Notes: generated by a model not told the origin, from the sequence alone. Counted from the first letter of the stretch, positions 14,859 to 24,184 are shown. The stretch is DNA of 64,000 bases from Microbacterium sp. SLBN-154 (GCF_006715565.1 NZ_VFNL01000001.1:2170001-2234000); one strand, 5' to 3'. Program-made: numbers and translations.

Positions 14859-17585
14859 GTGACTGTTCACGACCAGGATCCGTACTCTCAGGGCCCGCAG
14901 GACAGCGATCCGGAAGAGACGTCGGAGTGGCAGGAGTCGCTCCAGCAGCTGGTGCAGGCCAAGGGTCCGCAGCGCGGGCGCGAGATCATGCTCAGCCTGC
15001 TGAAGGCGTCGAAGGAACTCCACCTCGGGGTTCCGATGGTTCCCACCACCGACTACATCAACACCATTGCGGCCGAGAACGAGCCCGACTTCCCCGGTGA
15101 CGAGGAGATCGAGCGGCGGTATCGCGCGTGGATCCGCTGGAATGCCGCCATCACGGTGCACCGCGCCCAGCGACCCGGGATCGCCGTCGGCGGGCACATC
15201 TCGACCTACGCCTCGTCGGCCGCGCTCTACGAGGTCGGCTTCAACCATTTCTTCCGTGGGCAGGACCACCCCTCCGGCGGCGACCAGATCTTCATCCAGG
15301 GCCACGCCTCGCCGGGCACGTACGCGCGCGCCTTCCTCGAGGGTCGCCTGACCGAAGCGCAGCTCGACGGATTCCGTCAGGAGAAGTCGGCTGCGCCCAA
15401 CGGCATCCCGTCCTACCCGCATCCCCGCCTCATGCCGGAGTTCTGGCAGTTCCCGACGGTGTCGATGGGTCTCGGTCCGATCAACGCCATCTACCAGGCG
15501 ATGACGAACAAGTACCTCACCAACCGCGGCATCAAGGATGTCTCCGACAGCCACGTGTGGGCGTTCCTCGGCGACGGCGAGATGGACGAAGTGGAGAGCC
15601 GCGGGCAGCTCCAGGTCGCCGCGAATGAGGGCCTGGACAACCTCACATTCATCGTCAACTGCAACCTGCAGCGCCTCGACGGACCGGTGCGCGGCAACGG
15701 GAAGATCATCCAGGAGCTGGAGAGCTTCTTCCGCGGCGCCGGCTGGAACGTCATCAAGGTGATCTGGGGCCGCGAGTGGGACGATCTGCTCGCCCGCGAC
15801 AGCGAGGGTGCCCTGCTGAACCTGATGAACGTCACCCCCGACGGCGACTATCAGACCTATAAGGCCGAGAACGGGGCGTACGTCCGCGAACACTTCTTCG
15901 GCCGCGACGAGCGCGCGGCCGCCCTCGTCAAGGACTACAGCGACGAGCAGATCTGGAACCTCAAGCGAGGCGGGCACGACTACCGCAAGGTCTACGCCGC
16001 GTTCAAGGCCGCGGCCGAGCACAAGGGTCAGCCCACCGTCATCCTGGCGAAGACCATCAAGGGCTATGGCCTCGGCCCGCACTTCGAGGGTCGGAACGCC
16101 ACGCACCAGATGAAGAAGATGACGCTGGACGACCTCAAGCTCTTCCGTGACGCGATGCACATCCCGGTGAGCGACGCGCAGCTCGAGGAGAACCCCTACC
16201 TGCCGCCGTACTACAACCCCGGCCCGCAGGACGAGACGATCCAGTACCTGCAGGAGCGGCGCCGCGCGCTGGCGGGTTACCTGCCGGAGCGGCGCACGCA
16301 CCACGTCGGGCTGGAACTGCCCGGTGATCAGGCGTACGCCCTTCCCAAGAAGGGATCGGGCACGCAGGAAGTCGCGACGACGATGGCCTTCGTGCGTCTG
16401 CTGAAAGACCTGTTGCGGGTGAAGGACTTCGGTCACCGCATCGTCCCGATCATCCCGGACGAGGCCCGGACGTTCGGCATGGACGCGTACTTCCCGACGG
16501 CGAAGATCTACAACCCGCACGGCCAGCACTACACGTCGGTCGATCGCGAACTGCTCCTTGCCTACAAGGAGAGCCCTCAGGGGCAGATCATCCATGTCGG
16601 CATCAACGAGGCGGGCGCGCTCGCAGCGTTCACCGGGACCGGTACGTCGTACTCGACGCACGGCGAGCCGTTGATCCCCGTCTACGTCTTCTACTCGATG
16701 TTCGGATTCCAGCGCACCGGCGACGCCCTGTGGGCGGCCGGCGACCAGATGACGCGTGGCTTCCTCATCGGCGCCACCGCGGGGCGCACGACCCTGACGG
16801 GCGAGGGCCTCCAGCACGCCGACGGGCACTCGCCGCTCCTGGCCTCCACCAACCCGGCGGTGGTCAGCTACGACCCCGCCTACGGCTACGAGATCGCCCA
16901 CATCGTGCGGGCGGGAATCGAGCGGATGTACGGCGGGAACCATCCCGATCCCAACGTCATGTACTACCTCACCGTGTACAACGAGCCGATGATCCAGCCG
17001 GCCGAGCCCGAGGGGGTCGACATCGAGGGCATCGTCCGCGGAATCCACCGCATCGCACCCGCCACCGGCGAGGGCGCACGTGCCCAGATCCTCGCCTCGG
17101 GCGTGGGTGTGCCGTGGGCGCTCGAGGCCCAGCAGCTGCTGCGCGACGACTGGGGCGTCGAGGCCGATGTGTGGTCGGTGACCTCGTGGGGCGAGTTGCG
17201 TCGCGACGGTCTCGCCGCCGACGAGCACAACTTCCTCCACCCCGACGGCGAGCAGCGCACTGCCTACGTCACCGACAAGCTGGCGGGGACGCCCGGCCCG
17301 GTCATCGCGGTCAGCGATTTCGAGCATGCCGTGCAGGATCAGATCCGTCCGTGGGTGCAGCACAACTTCCACACCCTGGGCGCCGACGGGTTCGGGTTCT
17401 CGGACACCCGCCCGGCCGCACGCCGGTGGTTCAAGATCGACGGGCCGTCGATCGTCGTCAAGACCCTGCAGGCTCTGGCCGCCGAGGGGACCGTGGATCG
17501 TTCGCTGTCGGTGCAGGCGATCGAGAAGTATCGTCTGCACGACGTCAGCGCGGGCACGAGCGGGAACGCGGGCGGCGAGAGCTGA
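14859..17585 (+). CDS. aceE: Pyruvate dehydrogenase E1 component, homodimeric
   Basis: AceE decarboxylates pyruvate with thiamine diphosphate and passes the acetyl group to the E2 lipoyl domain, giving acetyl-CoA. The 908-residue length is normal for the homodimeric form. The thiamine-diphosphate motif [12 protein letters not shown] with the downstream [13 protein letters not shown] lies at about 240-275; the transketolase middle domain ([19 protein letters not shown]) and the C-terminal domain follow. The GTG at 14859 ([12 protein letters not shown]) is chosen because AGAAAGG precedes it and family members begin this way; an in-frame start at 14778 would add an unlikely extension. E2 and E3 genes are not in the window. 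It ends 18 bp before the FasR-like regulator. Confidence 0.95.
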   Translation: MTVHDQDPYSQGPQDSDPEETSEWQESLQQLVQAKGPQRGREIMLSLLKASKELHLGVPMVPTTDYINTIAAENEPDFPGDEEIERRYRAWIRWNAAITVHRAQRPGIAVGGHISTYASSAALYEVGFNHFFRGQDHPSGGDQIFIQGHASPGTYARAFLEGRLTEAQLDGFRQEKSAAPNGIPSYPHPRLMPEFWQFPTVSMGLGPINAIYQAMTNKYLTNRGIKDVSDSHVWAFLGDGEMDEVESRGQLQVAANEGLDNLTFIVNCNLQRLDGPVRGNGKIIQELESFFRGAGWNVIKVIWGREWDDLLARDSEGALLNLMNVTPDGDYQTYKAENGAYVREHFFGRDERAAALVKDYSDEQIWNLKRGGHDYRKVYAAFKAAAEHKGQPTVILAKTIKGYGLGPHFEGRNATHQMKKMTLDDLKLFRDAMHIPVSDAQLEENPYLPPYYNPGPQDETIQYLQERRRALAGYLPERRTHHVGLELPGDQAYALPKKGSGTQEVATTMAFVRLLKDLLRVKDFGHRIVPIIPDEARTFGMDAYFPTAKIYNPHGQHYTSVDRELLLAYKESPQGQIIHVGINEAGALAAFTGTGTSYSTHGEPLIPVYVFYSMFGFQRTGDALWAAGDQMTRGFLIGATAGRTTLTGEGLQHADGHSPLLASTNPAVVSYDPAYGYEIAHIVRAGIERMYGGNHPDPNVMYYLTVYNEPMIQPAEPEGVDIEGIVRGIHRIAPATGEGARAQILASGVGVPWALEAQQLLRDDWGVEADVWSVTSWGELRRDGLAADEHNFLHPDGEQRTAYVTDKLAGTPGPVIAVSDFEHAVQDQIRPWVQHNFHTLGADGFGFSDTRPAARRWFKIDGPSIVVKTLQALAAEGTVDRSLSVQAIEKYRLHDVSAGTSGNAGGES

Positions 17586-17603
17586 GCCGGGACGCCTCCG
17601 ACG

Positions 17604-18797
17604 ATGGACAAGGCCGAAACGCTCGCCTGGCTCCGACGTATCTCAGGCGACCTCGCCACGGCCACGATCCAGCGTCTCGAGGATTCGCTGCCCTGGTATG
17701 CCGAGATGCCGCCGGCTCGTCGGTCGGCGGTGGGTCTGGTCGCGCAGGCGGGTATCAGCTCCTTCATCCAGTGGTACGACGACCCCGGGTCCACTCCGTG
17801 GATCGCCGCGGACATCTTCGCGGCCGCGCCTCGTGAGCTTCTGCGGAGTGTGTCGCTGACGCAGACGCTGCAGCTCATCCGCGTCACCGTCGAGGTGACC
17901 GAGGAGCGGGTGGCGGGGAAGGACGAGAACCTCCGCGAGGCGATCCTGCTGTACTCGCGCGAGGTTGCCTTCGCCGCCGCAGACGTCTACGCCCGTGCCG
18001 CCGAGGCGCGCGGGCTGTGGGACGCGCGCCTGGAGGCGCTGGTTGTGGACTCGATCCTCACCGGCGAGGCCGACGAGGAGCTGCCGAGCCGTATCGCGGC
18101 GCTCGGCTGGCACGGACACGGCGAGGTGGCGGTGCTCGTGGGCACCACTCCCCCGCAGTTCGATGTCGATCAGTTGCGGCGCACCGCGCGCAAGCTCGGC
18201 GTCGACGTGCTGATCGGCGTCCAGGGTTCGCGCCTCGTCCTGGTCGTCGGTCGCGCCGACGCACCGCGCGGAGAGGAAACCCCCACCGACCTGCCGTTCG
18301 ACGAGATCGCCCGGCGCCTCGAACCGGGCTTCGGAACGGGCTACCTCGTGCTCGGACCCGCCGTGCCTGCTCTCGTCGAGGCCAGCCAGAGCGCGCGTGC
18401 CGCCCTCGCCGGCTTCGCGGTCGCCCGTGCCTGGCGCCATGCGCCCCGCCCCGTCGAGGCCGATGACCTGCTCCCCGAGCGGGCTCTCGCCGGGGATCCG
18501 CTGGCGAAGCAGACGCTGGTGGAGCGGATCTACCGCCCTCTGCAGAATCACAGCTCCGACCTCGTGACGACGCTGTGGAGCTACCTCGACAACGGCCGCT
18601 CGCTCGAGGCGACCGCGCGGGAGCTCTTCGTGCACCCGAACACCGTCCGCTACCGACTCAAACGGGTATCGGAGGTCATCGGTTGGGATGCCACCGGTCC
18701 GCGCGAGGCTCTCATTCTGCAGACGGCGCTGGTCCTCGGATCGATCGGGACGGATGCCACTCGCCGCCGCTCTCCTGGCCCGAGGCGGGCCGGATGA
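17604..18797 (+). CDS. fasR: PucR-type transcriptional regulator, FasR-like
   Basis: A 397-residue cytoplasmic regulator. The N-terminal 170 residues form an all-helical sensor domain, a GGDEF-like CdaR middle domain follows, and a PucR C-terminal helix-turn-helix is visible in the last 60 residues (GRSLEATARELFVHPNTVRYRLKRV). A gene of this type directly before fabD-fabH-acpP-fabF is known in Streptomyces as FasR, an activator of fatty acid synthesis genes; homology plus position supports the same name here. It starts ATG 18 bp after aceE and ends 94 bp before fabD. An A-rich element that could be its target lies just after its stop, and a near copy lies before aceE. Confidence 0.85.
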   Translation: MDKAETLAWLRRISGDLATATIQRLEDSLPWYAEMPPARRSAVGLVAQAGISSFIQWYDDPGSTPWIAADIFAAAPRELLRSVSLTQTLQLIRVTVEVTEERVAGKDENLREAILLYSREVAFAAADVYARAAEARGLWDARLEALVVDSILTGEADEELPSRIAALGWHGHGEVAVLVGTTPPQFDVDQLRRTARKLGVDVLIGVQGSRLVLVVGRADAPRGEETPTDLPFDEIARRLEPGFGTGYLVLGPAVPALVEASQSARAALAGFAVARAWRHAPRPVEADDLLPERALAGDPLAKQTLVERIYRPLQNHSSDLVTTLWSYLDNGRSLEATARELFVHPNTVRYRLKRVSEVIGWDATGPREALILQTALVLGSIGTDATRRRSPGPRRAG

Positions 18798-18809
18798 CGA
18801 TGCCTCTCC

Positions 18810-18828
18810 TGTGCGAAACAAACAAAGC
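18810..18828 (+). promoter_or_regulatory. A-rich element upstream of fabD, shared with aceE
   Basis: TGTGCGAAACAAACAAAGC starts 13 bp after the fasR stop and lies 64 bp before the fabD start. It matches the aceE element at 16 of 19 bases. A partial inverted repeat (GTGCGA with TCGCGC) surrounds it. It is a plausible FasR site by position. Confidence 0.5.
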
Positions 18829-18891
18829 CTCGCGCGATTTCTGTGTTGCGACCTCCAGAAGGTGCCGCAGGATCATTGAAAGGATGGAACC

Positions 18892-19806
18892 GTGATCATC
18901 GCCGTCTTCCCCGGACAGGGCTCGCAGACGCCGGGATTCCTCGCCCCGTGGCTGGAGATCCCGGGTGCCCGCGAAACCCTCGAGGTCTATTCCGACGCAG
19001 CCGGCGTCGATCTCGTCGCCGCGGGCACGGAGTGGGACGCCGACCGCATCCGCGACACCCAGGTGGCCCAGCCGCTCATCGTCGCAGCCGGGCTCCTGGC
19101 CTGGGGCGAGTTGGGCAGGCCGCGTCAGGTGGCGGGAGTGGCCGGGCACTCGGTCGGAGAGTTCACCGCCGCGGCCGCCGCGGCGATCCTCCCCGACGCC
19201 GAGGTGCTGCGCCTGGTCGGCGTGCGCGGTCGGGCGATGGCGGATGCCGCAGCGCAGGCCGACACCGGAATGAGCGCCGTGATCGGCGGTGACGAGGCGG
19301 CGGTGCTCGAGCGGCTGGCGTCGCTCGGACTGACACCGGCCAACCACAACGGCGCCGGACAGATCGTCGCCGCCGGAGCCCGCGCGGACCTCGACCGCCT
19401 CGCAGCCGAGCCCGTCGCCGGCACCCGCGTCATCCCGCTCCAGGTGGCGGGCGCGTTCCACACCGACTACATGGCACCCGCCGTGGCGACCCTTCGCGAC
19501 GCGGCAGCCGAGACCGTGGGTGGCGACCCCCTCCGCACCATCTGGACGAACCGCGACGGCTCCGCGGTGGCGACGGGACGCGCGTTCATCGATCTGCTCG
19601 TCGAGCAGGTCGCCTCACCCGTGCGCTGGGACCTGTGCATGGCGAGCTTCGCTGCCGCCGGTGTCACCGGCATCATCGAACTCACCCCGGCGGGCACGCT
19701 CACCGGGCTCGCAAAACGTGCGCTCCGCGGCATCCCGACCGTCGCCGTGAAGACCCCGGACGACCTCGCGGCCGCCGTCGAGCTCTGGGAAGGATCGGCG
19801 GCATGA
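18892..19806 (+). CDS. fabD: Malonyl-CoA:ACP transacylase
   Basis: FabD moves malonyl groups from CoA to acyl carrier protein, supplying extender units for type II fatty acid synthesis. The 304-residue protein begins IIAVFPGQGSQTPGF, has the nucleophile elbow GHSVGEF with the catalytic serine at about 87, and AFHTDYM with the catalytic histidine at about 189. The start is GTG with AAGGATG 6 nt before it. Its stop overlaps the fabH start (ATGA), so the two are translationally coupled. It is the first gene of fabD-fabH-acpP-fabF. Confidence 0.96.
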   Translation: MIIAVFPGQGSQTPGFLAPWLEIPGARETLEVYSDAAGVDLVAAGTEWDADRIRDTQVAQPLIVAAGLLAWGELGRPRQVAGVAGHSVGEFTAAAAAAILPDAEVLRLVGVRGRAMADAAAQADTGMSAVIGGDEAAVLERLASLGLTPANHNGAGQIVAAGARADLDRLAAEPVAGTRVIPLQVAGAFHTDYMAPAVATLRDAAAETVGGDPLRTIWTNRDGSAVATGRAFIDLLVEQVASPVRWDLCMASFAAAGVTGIIELTPAGTLTGLAKRALRGIPTVAVKTPDDLAAAVELWEGSAA

Positions 19807-20804
19807 CCATCTCCCTGCGTCAGCCCACGGGTGCGGCCCATACGCGCATCTACGCCTACGGTGCCGCGCGCGGCGAGCTCGCGGTCCCGAACGACGATCT
19901 GGTCGGGCCGATCGACTCCAGCGACGAGTGGATCCGCCAGCGCACCGGAATCGTCACCCGTATGCGGGCCGGAGCCGACACCGACGCCATCGACCTGGCC
20001 ACGGAGGCCACCCAAGAGGCGATCGAGCGTTCCGGTGTCGAGCCGAGCGCTGTCGATCTGGTGATCTGCGCGACGATCAGCAACCCCAAGCAGACGCCGT
20101 CGGTATCGGCGATCGTCGCCGATCGCGTGGGCGCCAATCCCGCCGCCGCCTACGACGTCAACGCCGCATGCGCCGGCTTCGCGTACGGCGTGGCTCAGGC
20201 CGACGCCCTGATCCGGGCCGGCGCCGCGCACTACGCCGTCGTGGTGGGCACCGAGAAGCTCAGCGACGTCGTCGATCCGGCTGATCGCAGCATCTCCTTC
20301 CTGCTCGGCGACGGTGCCGGCGCCGTCGTGGTCGGGCCGAGCGACACGCCCGGCATCGGTCCGACCGTCTGGGGGTCCGACGGCTCCAAGTCCGATGCGG
20401 TCGGGATGAACCACACGCTGACGGATTTCCGGGACGGGAAGGCGCCCTGGCCGACCCTGCGTCAGGAAGGTCCCACCGTCTTCCGCTGGGCGGTGTGGGA
20501 GATGGTCAAGGTCGCGCGCGAGGCACTGGAGGCGGCCGGTGTCGAGCCATCCGATCTCGCCGCCTTCGTCCCGCACCAGGCGAACATGCGCATCATCGAC
20601 GAATTCGCCAAGCAGTTGAAGCTTCCCGACACGGTCGTGATCGGTCGTGATATCGAGACGACCGGCAACACGTCAGCCGCGTCGATCCCGCTCGCCACGC
20701 ATCGTCTGCTGCAAGAGCATCCCGAGCTCAGCGGAGGACTGGCTCTGCAGATCGGGTTCGGCGCCGGACTCGTCTTCGGCGCGCAGGTGATCGTGCTCCC
20801 GTGA
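19803..20804 (+). CDS. fabH: Beta-ketoacyl-ACP synthase III
   Basis: FabH starts fatty acid chains by condensing acyl-CoA with malonyl-ACP; in actinobacteria it usually favours branched starters. The 333-residue protein shows the Cys-His-Asn triad: NAACAGFAYG at about 115, FVPHQANMRI at about 255 and TGNTSAASIP at about 285. The SSDEWIRQRTGI segment is also typical. The ATG overlaps the fabD stop by 4 nt. It is followed 68 bp later by acpP, with an AGGAGA site before that gene. Confidence 0.96.
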   Translation: MTISLRQPTGAAHTRIYAYGAARGELAVPNDDLVGPIDSSDEWIRQRTGIVTRMRAGADTDAIDLATEATQEAIERSGVEPSAVDLVICATISNPKQTPSVSAIVADRVGANPAAAYDVNAACAGFAYGVAQADALIRAGAAHYAVVVGTEKLSDVVDPADRSISFLLGDGAGAVVVGPSDTPGIGPTVWGSDGSKSDAVGMNHTLTDFRDGKAPWPTLRQEGPTVFRWAVWEMVKVAREALEAAGVEPSDLAAFVPHQANMRIIDEFAKQLKLPDTVVIGRDIETTGNTSAASIPLATHRLLQEHPELSGGLALQIGFGAGLVFGAQVIVLP

Positions 20805-20872
20805 GCGCGGGACGCACGACCCTAAACTGAACGGGGCCCGACCGGGCTTCCCCCGAGAAAACAGGAGAAACC

Positions 20873-21121
20873 ATGGCATTCACCAACGACGAGGTCCTCG
20901 CCGGGCTCGCTGAGCTCATCACCGACGAGACCGGCATCTCGGCCGACGAGGTAGCCCTGGAGAAGTCGTTCACCGACGACCTCGACATCGACTCGATCTC
21001 GATGATGACGATCGTCGTCAACGCCGAGGAGAAGTTCGGCGTGACGATCCCCGACGACGAGGTGAAGAACCTCAAGACCGTCGGCGACGCCGTCACCTAC
21101 ATCACGTCGAACCAGGCGTAG
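20873..21121 (+). CDS. acpP: Acyl carrier protein
   Basis: An 82-residue acidic four-helix protein that carries growing acyl chains on a phosphopantetheine arm. The attachment site is Ser41 in DDLDIDSISM. ACAGGAGAAACC precedes the ATG, a strong ribosome-binding site as expected for an abundant protein. It lies between fabH and fabF in the standard actinobacterial order. Confidence 0.96.
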   Translation: MAFTNDEVLAGLAELITDETGISADEVALEKSFTDDLDIDSISMMTIVVNAEEKFGVTIPDDEVKNLKTVGDAVTYITSNQA

Positions 21122-21181
21122 CGCCCTCCGGTGGGGGCCCTCGGCCCCCACCGGCACGACACACCGAGGAATCACCTACGC

Positions 21182-22420
21182 ATGAGCACGTCACGCATCG
21201 TCGTCACCGGAATCGGCGCCTCCTCTCCCATCGGCGCGACCGCGCCCGAGAGCTGGGAGGCGCTGCTCGCCGGGGCTTCCGGAACCCGGACCCTCGAGCA
21301 CGAGTGGGTCGAGCAGTACCAGCTGCCCGTCACCTTCGCCGCGCAGGCCAAGGTGCGTCCCGACACCGTTCTCGAGCGTCCCGTCGCCAAGCGGCTCGAC
21401 CCGGCGTCGCAGTTCGCCATGGTCGCGGCGATGGAGGCGTGGGAGGACGCCGGACGACCCGACGTCGCCCCCGAGCGACTGGGCATCGATTTCGCCACGG
21501 GCATCGGCGGCGTCTGGACGCTGCTGGATGCCTGGGACACCCTTCGTGAGAAGGGTCCGCGTCGCGTCATGCCGATGACCGTCCCGATGCTCATGCCCAA
21601 CGCGGCGGCGGGCAACCTCTCACTGCACTTCGGCGCGCGGGCCTTCGCCCGCACGGTGGCCAGTGCCTGCGCGTCGAGTACCGAGTCGATCGTCAACGCC
21701 GTGGAGCATCTGCGCGCGGGCCTGGCCGACGTCGTGATCGCCGGGGGCACGGAGTCGGCGATCCACCCGATCACGATCGCCTCCTTCGCCTCGATGCAGG
21801 CGCTTTCGCGCCGCAACGACGACCCCGCGACCGCGTCTCGTCCCTGCAGCGTGGACCGTGACGGATTCGTCATGGGGGAAGGTGCCGGCGTCCTCATCCT
21901 CGAGACCGAGGAACACGCCCGTGCCCGCGGCGCGAAGATCTACGCCGCCGTCGTCGGTGGCGGCGTCACGGCGGATTCGTATCACATCACGGCGAACGAC
22001 CCCGAAGGAGTGGGGGCGTCCCGGGCCGTGCGGATGGCGCTGGAGATGGCGGACGCCTCGCCCGATGACGTCACACACGTCAACGCGCACGCCACCTCGA
22101 CGCCCGTCGGCGATCCGAACGAGTACACCGCGCTCAAGACGGTCTTCGGCGACCGGATCGACGAGATCCCCGTGTCAGCCACGAAGGCGTCGACGGGCCA
22201 CCTCCTCGGCGGCACCGGTGCCCTCGAGGCGATCTTCACGGTTCTGGCTCTTCGCGAACGCGTCGCCCCGCCCACCATCAACATCACGACGCAGGATCCG
22301 CAGGTTCCCTTCCGCATCTCGGGCGAGCGCATGACGCTCGGACAGGGCGACCAGCTCGCCATCAGCAACTCGTTCGGATTCGGCGGGCACAACGCCGTGG
22401 CCGCGTTCGCGAGCGTCTGA
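21182..22420 (+). CDS. fabF: Beta-ketoacyl-ACP synthase II
   Basis: FabF elongates acyl-ACP by condensation with malonyl-ACP. The 412-residue protein has the catalytic cysteine in TVASACASSTES at about 165, the two catalytic histidines in HVNAHATSTPVGD at about 300 and ASTGHLLGGTGA at about 340, and the GFGGHNA C-terminal loop. The ATG at 21182 (MSTSRIVVTGIG) is chosen over an upstream in-frame ATG because family members start here. It is the last gene of the fab operon; a strong hairpin follows 22 bp after the stop. Confidence 0.96.
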   Translation: MSTSRIVVTGIGASSPIGATAPESWEALLAGASGTRTLEHEWVEQYQLPVTFAAQAKVRPDTVLERPVAKRLDPASQFAMVAAMEAWEDAGRPDVAPERLGIDFATGIGGVWTLLDAWDTLREKGPRRVMPMTVPMLMPNAAAGNLSLHFGARAFARTVASACASSTESIVNAVEHLRAGLADVVIAGGTESAIHPITIASFASMQALSRRNDDPATASRPCSVDRDGFVMGEGAGVLILETEEHARARGAKIYAAVVGGGVTADSYHITANDPEGVGASRAVRMALEMADASPDDVTHVNAHATSTPVGDPNEYTALKTVFGDRIDEIPVSATKASTGHLLGGTGALEAIFTVLALRERVAPPTINITTQDPQVPFRISGERMTLGQGDQLAISNSFGFGGHNAVAAFASV

Positions 22421-22442
22421 GCCTGCGCGTCCCTCCACGGCA

Positions 22443-22470
22443 GAGGCCCCCGACCTCGGTCGGGGGCCTC
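22443..22470 (+). terminator. Hairpin terminator of the fab operon
   Basis: GAGGCCCCCGAC pairs with GTCGGGGGCCTC around a CTCG loop, a perfect 12-bp GC-rich stem. Only a weak T content follows. Confidence 0.75.
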
Positions 22471-22575
22471 ACCTGTCTCCGTGCGTCGATTCGCGGTCCC
22501 CGTTCCCGGGAGTGAGCACCGATCACCGGTAATGGCGCCTCGCGCACGGGATACGTCCGTCAGGTCATGGGGCGG

Positions 22576-23079
22576 TCATCCCACCTTGTGCAGCCACACG
22601 ACGGATGCCTCGTCGCCGGCGTGACGGAAGGGTTCGAGTTCGTCGTCCCACGCCGCGCCCAGCGCGACATTCAGTTCACGCTGCAGCTCCTGGGCGTCAC
22701 CGGCGGCAATCTCCATCGCGTAGCGGAGTCGATCCTCTCCGATGACGATGTTGCCTGCGGCATCCGTCTGGGCGTAGTGGATGCCGAGTCCCGGAGTGTG
22801 GATCCACCGGCCCCCGTCGCTGCGCGGCGTGGGGTCCTCGGAGACTTCGAAACGGAGGTGCTCCCAGCCGCGGATCGCCGTGGCCAATGCGGCGCCCGTG
22901 CCCGCGGGACCCTCCCAGTAGAACTCCGCGCGCCGACTTCCCGCCAGCACGGGTTGGTCGGCCCACTCGAAGGTGACGGGTCGACCGAGAGCGCGGCCGA
23001 CCGCCCACTCGAGGTGGGGGCACAACGCGCGTGGCGCGGAGTGGATGTAGATCACTCCACGCGCAGTGGTTGTCGCCAT
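22576..23079 (-). CDS. DUF3145 protein
   Basis: A 167-residue cytoplasmic protein of the actinobacteria-specific DUF3145 family. It begins MATTTARGVIYIHSAPRAL and has the typical CPHLEWAVGR, WEHLRFEVSEDP and ELNVALGAAWDDELEPFRHAG stretches. No function has been assigned to the family. A promoter with TTGTGA and GATAAT 18 bp apart lies upstream at 23157-23186. CTGGAGAAACGG lies about 8 nt before the ATG. It converges on the fab operon. Confidence 0.92.
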   Translation of the reverse strand: MATTTARGVIYIHSAPRALCPHLEWAVGRALGRPVTFEWADQPVLAGSRRAEFYWEGPAGTGAALATAIRGWEHLRFEVSEDPTPRSDGGRWIHTPGLGIHYAQTDAAGNIVIGEDRLRYAMEIAAGDAQELQRELNVALGAAWDDELEPFRHAGDEASVVWLHKVG

Positions 23080-23156
23080 GATGACTCCGTTTCTCCAGGT
23101 ACGTCTTCCCCTACGACCTGCGAAACGTGTGCTCCGGCGTGTTCGGTTGTGCGGCC

Positions 23157-23186
23157 ATTATCACCCGAGGATCATCGGAATCACAA
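23157..23186 (-). promoter_or_regulatory. Sigma-A-type promoter of the DUF3145 gene
   Basis: On the minus strand, -35 TTGTGA (23181-23186) and -10 GATAAT (23157-23162) are separated by 18 bp. The 5' untranslated region would be about 70 nt. This is the best -35/-10 pair I see in the window. Confidence 0.65.
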
Positions 23187-23204
23187 GCATGTAATTCCGA
23201 CACG

Positions 23205-23242
23205 CCGAAGGCCCCGGCGCACGCGCGTCCCGGGGCCTTCGG
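23205..23242 (-). terminator. Hairpin after the oxygenase-like gene
   Basis: CCGAAGGCCCCGG (23205-23217) pairs perfectly with 23230-23242, 16 bp after the stop of the minus-strand gene at 23259. There is no T tract. Confidence 0.65.
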
Positions 23243-23258
23243 AGAGGAGTTCGGCGCC

Positions 23259-24032
23259 TCAGGCCTCGCTCATGGCCAGCTTCTCCTGCTGGCCCTTCGC
23301 GGCGTAGTAGGCCGCGCGGGCGGCGTCGCGGCGCGCCTGCTCGACCTGCCCGGCCTCGAGGACGTCCTGCGGCACGTCGACGATCTCGGCGTGGGGAACG
23401 CCGTTGTACTTCGCGATGTAGGCGTCCAGCTCGGGGCCCGACTCCCAGGACGTGATGAGGCAGTAGCGCGGCTCGCTGCCGAGGTGGGTGGCGGCGTGCC
23501 ACAGACGCTGGGTGTCGATGATCAGCTGAGCGCCGGCCGGCAACGCGATCCGCACCTCACCCTGGGGGTCGGTGCGGTTCTCCCGCAGGACGAAGAAGCT
23601 GTCCTTGTCGTCGGTGAGATTGAAGAACCCGCGGACGACCCATCCGGTGCCGTCGGGGTTGAGACGGTTGTTGTCGTCCTGGTGCAGGTTGTACAGGCAG
23701 TCGGCGTAGGAGTTCGGCTGCAGCTCGATAATGCGGCAGCGACCCACATTCGCGCCCGGTTCGAGGGCTCGCTCGGTGAGGGTGGGCGCGATCGCCGTCT
23801 GGGAATCGATCCAGACCCCGTCCTTGTCGGTGCGCGGCGGCTTGTGGTTCCAGAAGCCGTTGCACTCGATCTCGCCCTTCGCCGACGCCAGCGGTGCGAA
23901 CCGGGTGTCGCCGGAGGACTTCCAGTCGACGTACTCGAGGTCGAGCCACTCCCTGGGATCGATCTCCTTGCCGTAGCTGTCCAGCACCACGTAGCCGGTC
24001 TCTTCGAGAGCAGCTGACTTGATGTAACCCAT
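23259..24032 (-). CDS. Putative Fe(II)/2-oxoglutarate oxygenase-like protein
   Basis: A 257-residue cytoplasmic protein with no certain family name. Residues 115-195 read like the double-stranded beta-helix core of Fe(II)/2-oxoglutarate oxygenases: LHQDD gives His117-x-Asp119, RLWHAATH gives a distal His179 (or His183), and EPRYCLI gives Arg189 for the co-substrate carboxylate. The intervening GWVVRGFFNLTD and LPAGAQLIID strands fit that fold. The N-terminal 100 residues and a helical, alanine-rich tail are unassigned. A palindrome resembling a DtxR/IdeR iron box lies 48 bp upstream of the start, so iron control is likely. It is a single gene with its own hairpin. The substrate is unknown. 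Confidence 0.65.
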   Translation of the reverse strand: MGYIKSAALEETGYVVLDSYGKEIDPREWLDLEYVDWKSSGDTRFAPLASAKGEIECNGFWNHKPPRTDKDGVWIDSQTAIAPTLTERALEPGANVGRCRIIELQPNSYADCLYNLHQDDNNRLNPDGTGWVVRGFFNLTDDKDSFFVLRENRTDPQGEVRIALPAGAQLIIDTQRLWHAATHLGSEPRYCLITSWESGPELDAYIAKYNGVPHAEIVDVPQDVLEAGQVEQARRDAARAAYYAAKGQQEKLAMSEA

Positions 24033-24079
24033 AGCGTTATGCCCTTTCGTAGGTGGCCAGCACGTTTTAACAGGCCAAC

Positions 24080-24092
24080 TAAGGCAAGCCTA
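24080..24092. promoter_or_regulatory. Iron-box-like palindrome (DtxR/IdeR type)
   Basis: TAAGGCAAGCCTA contains the perfect palindrome AGGC-AA-GCCT and continues into ACCT, close to the actinobacterial iron box TTAGGCAAGGCTTACCTAA but one base shorter in the right half. It lies upstream of the oxygenase-like gene, where it would overlap a promoter, and 93 bp upstream of the divergent DUF262 gene. Confidence 0.5.
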
Positions 24093-24135
24093 CCTCCGGC
24101 AGGCGCGGGAGCCCGGGGAGCCGAGACCGGTTCAT

Positions 24136-24141
24136 TAGACT
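24136..24141 (+). promoter_or_regulatory. -10 hexamer of the DUF262 gene
   Basis: TAGACT lies 43 nt before the ATG at 24185; GAGGAGAGAA provides a ribosome-binding site nearer the start. The -35 is not clear. Confidence 0.4.
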
Positions 24142-24184
24142 CGACGCGGTCTGCCCCTGTCATCCCGAGGAGAGAACCGCCCCG

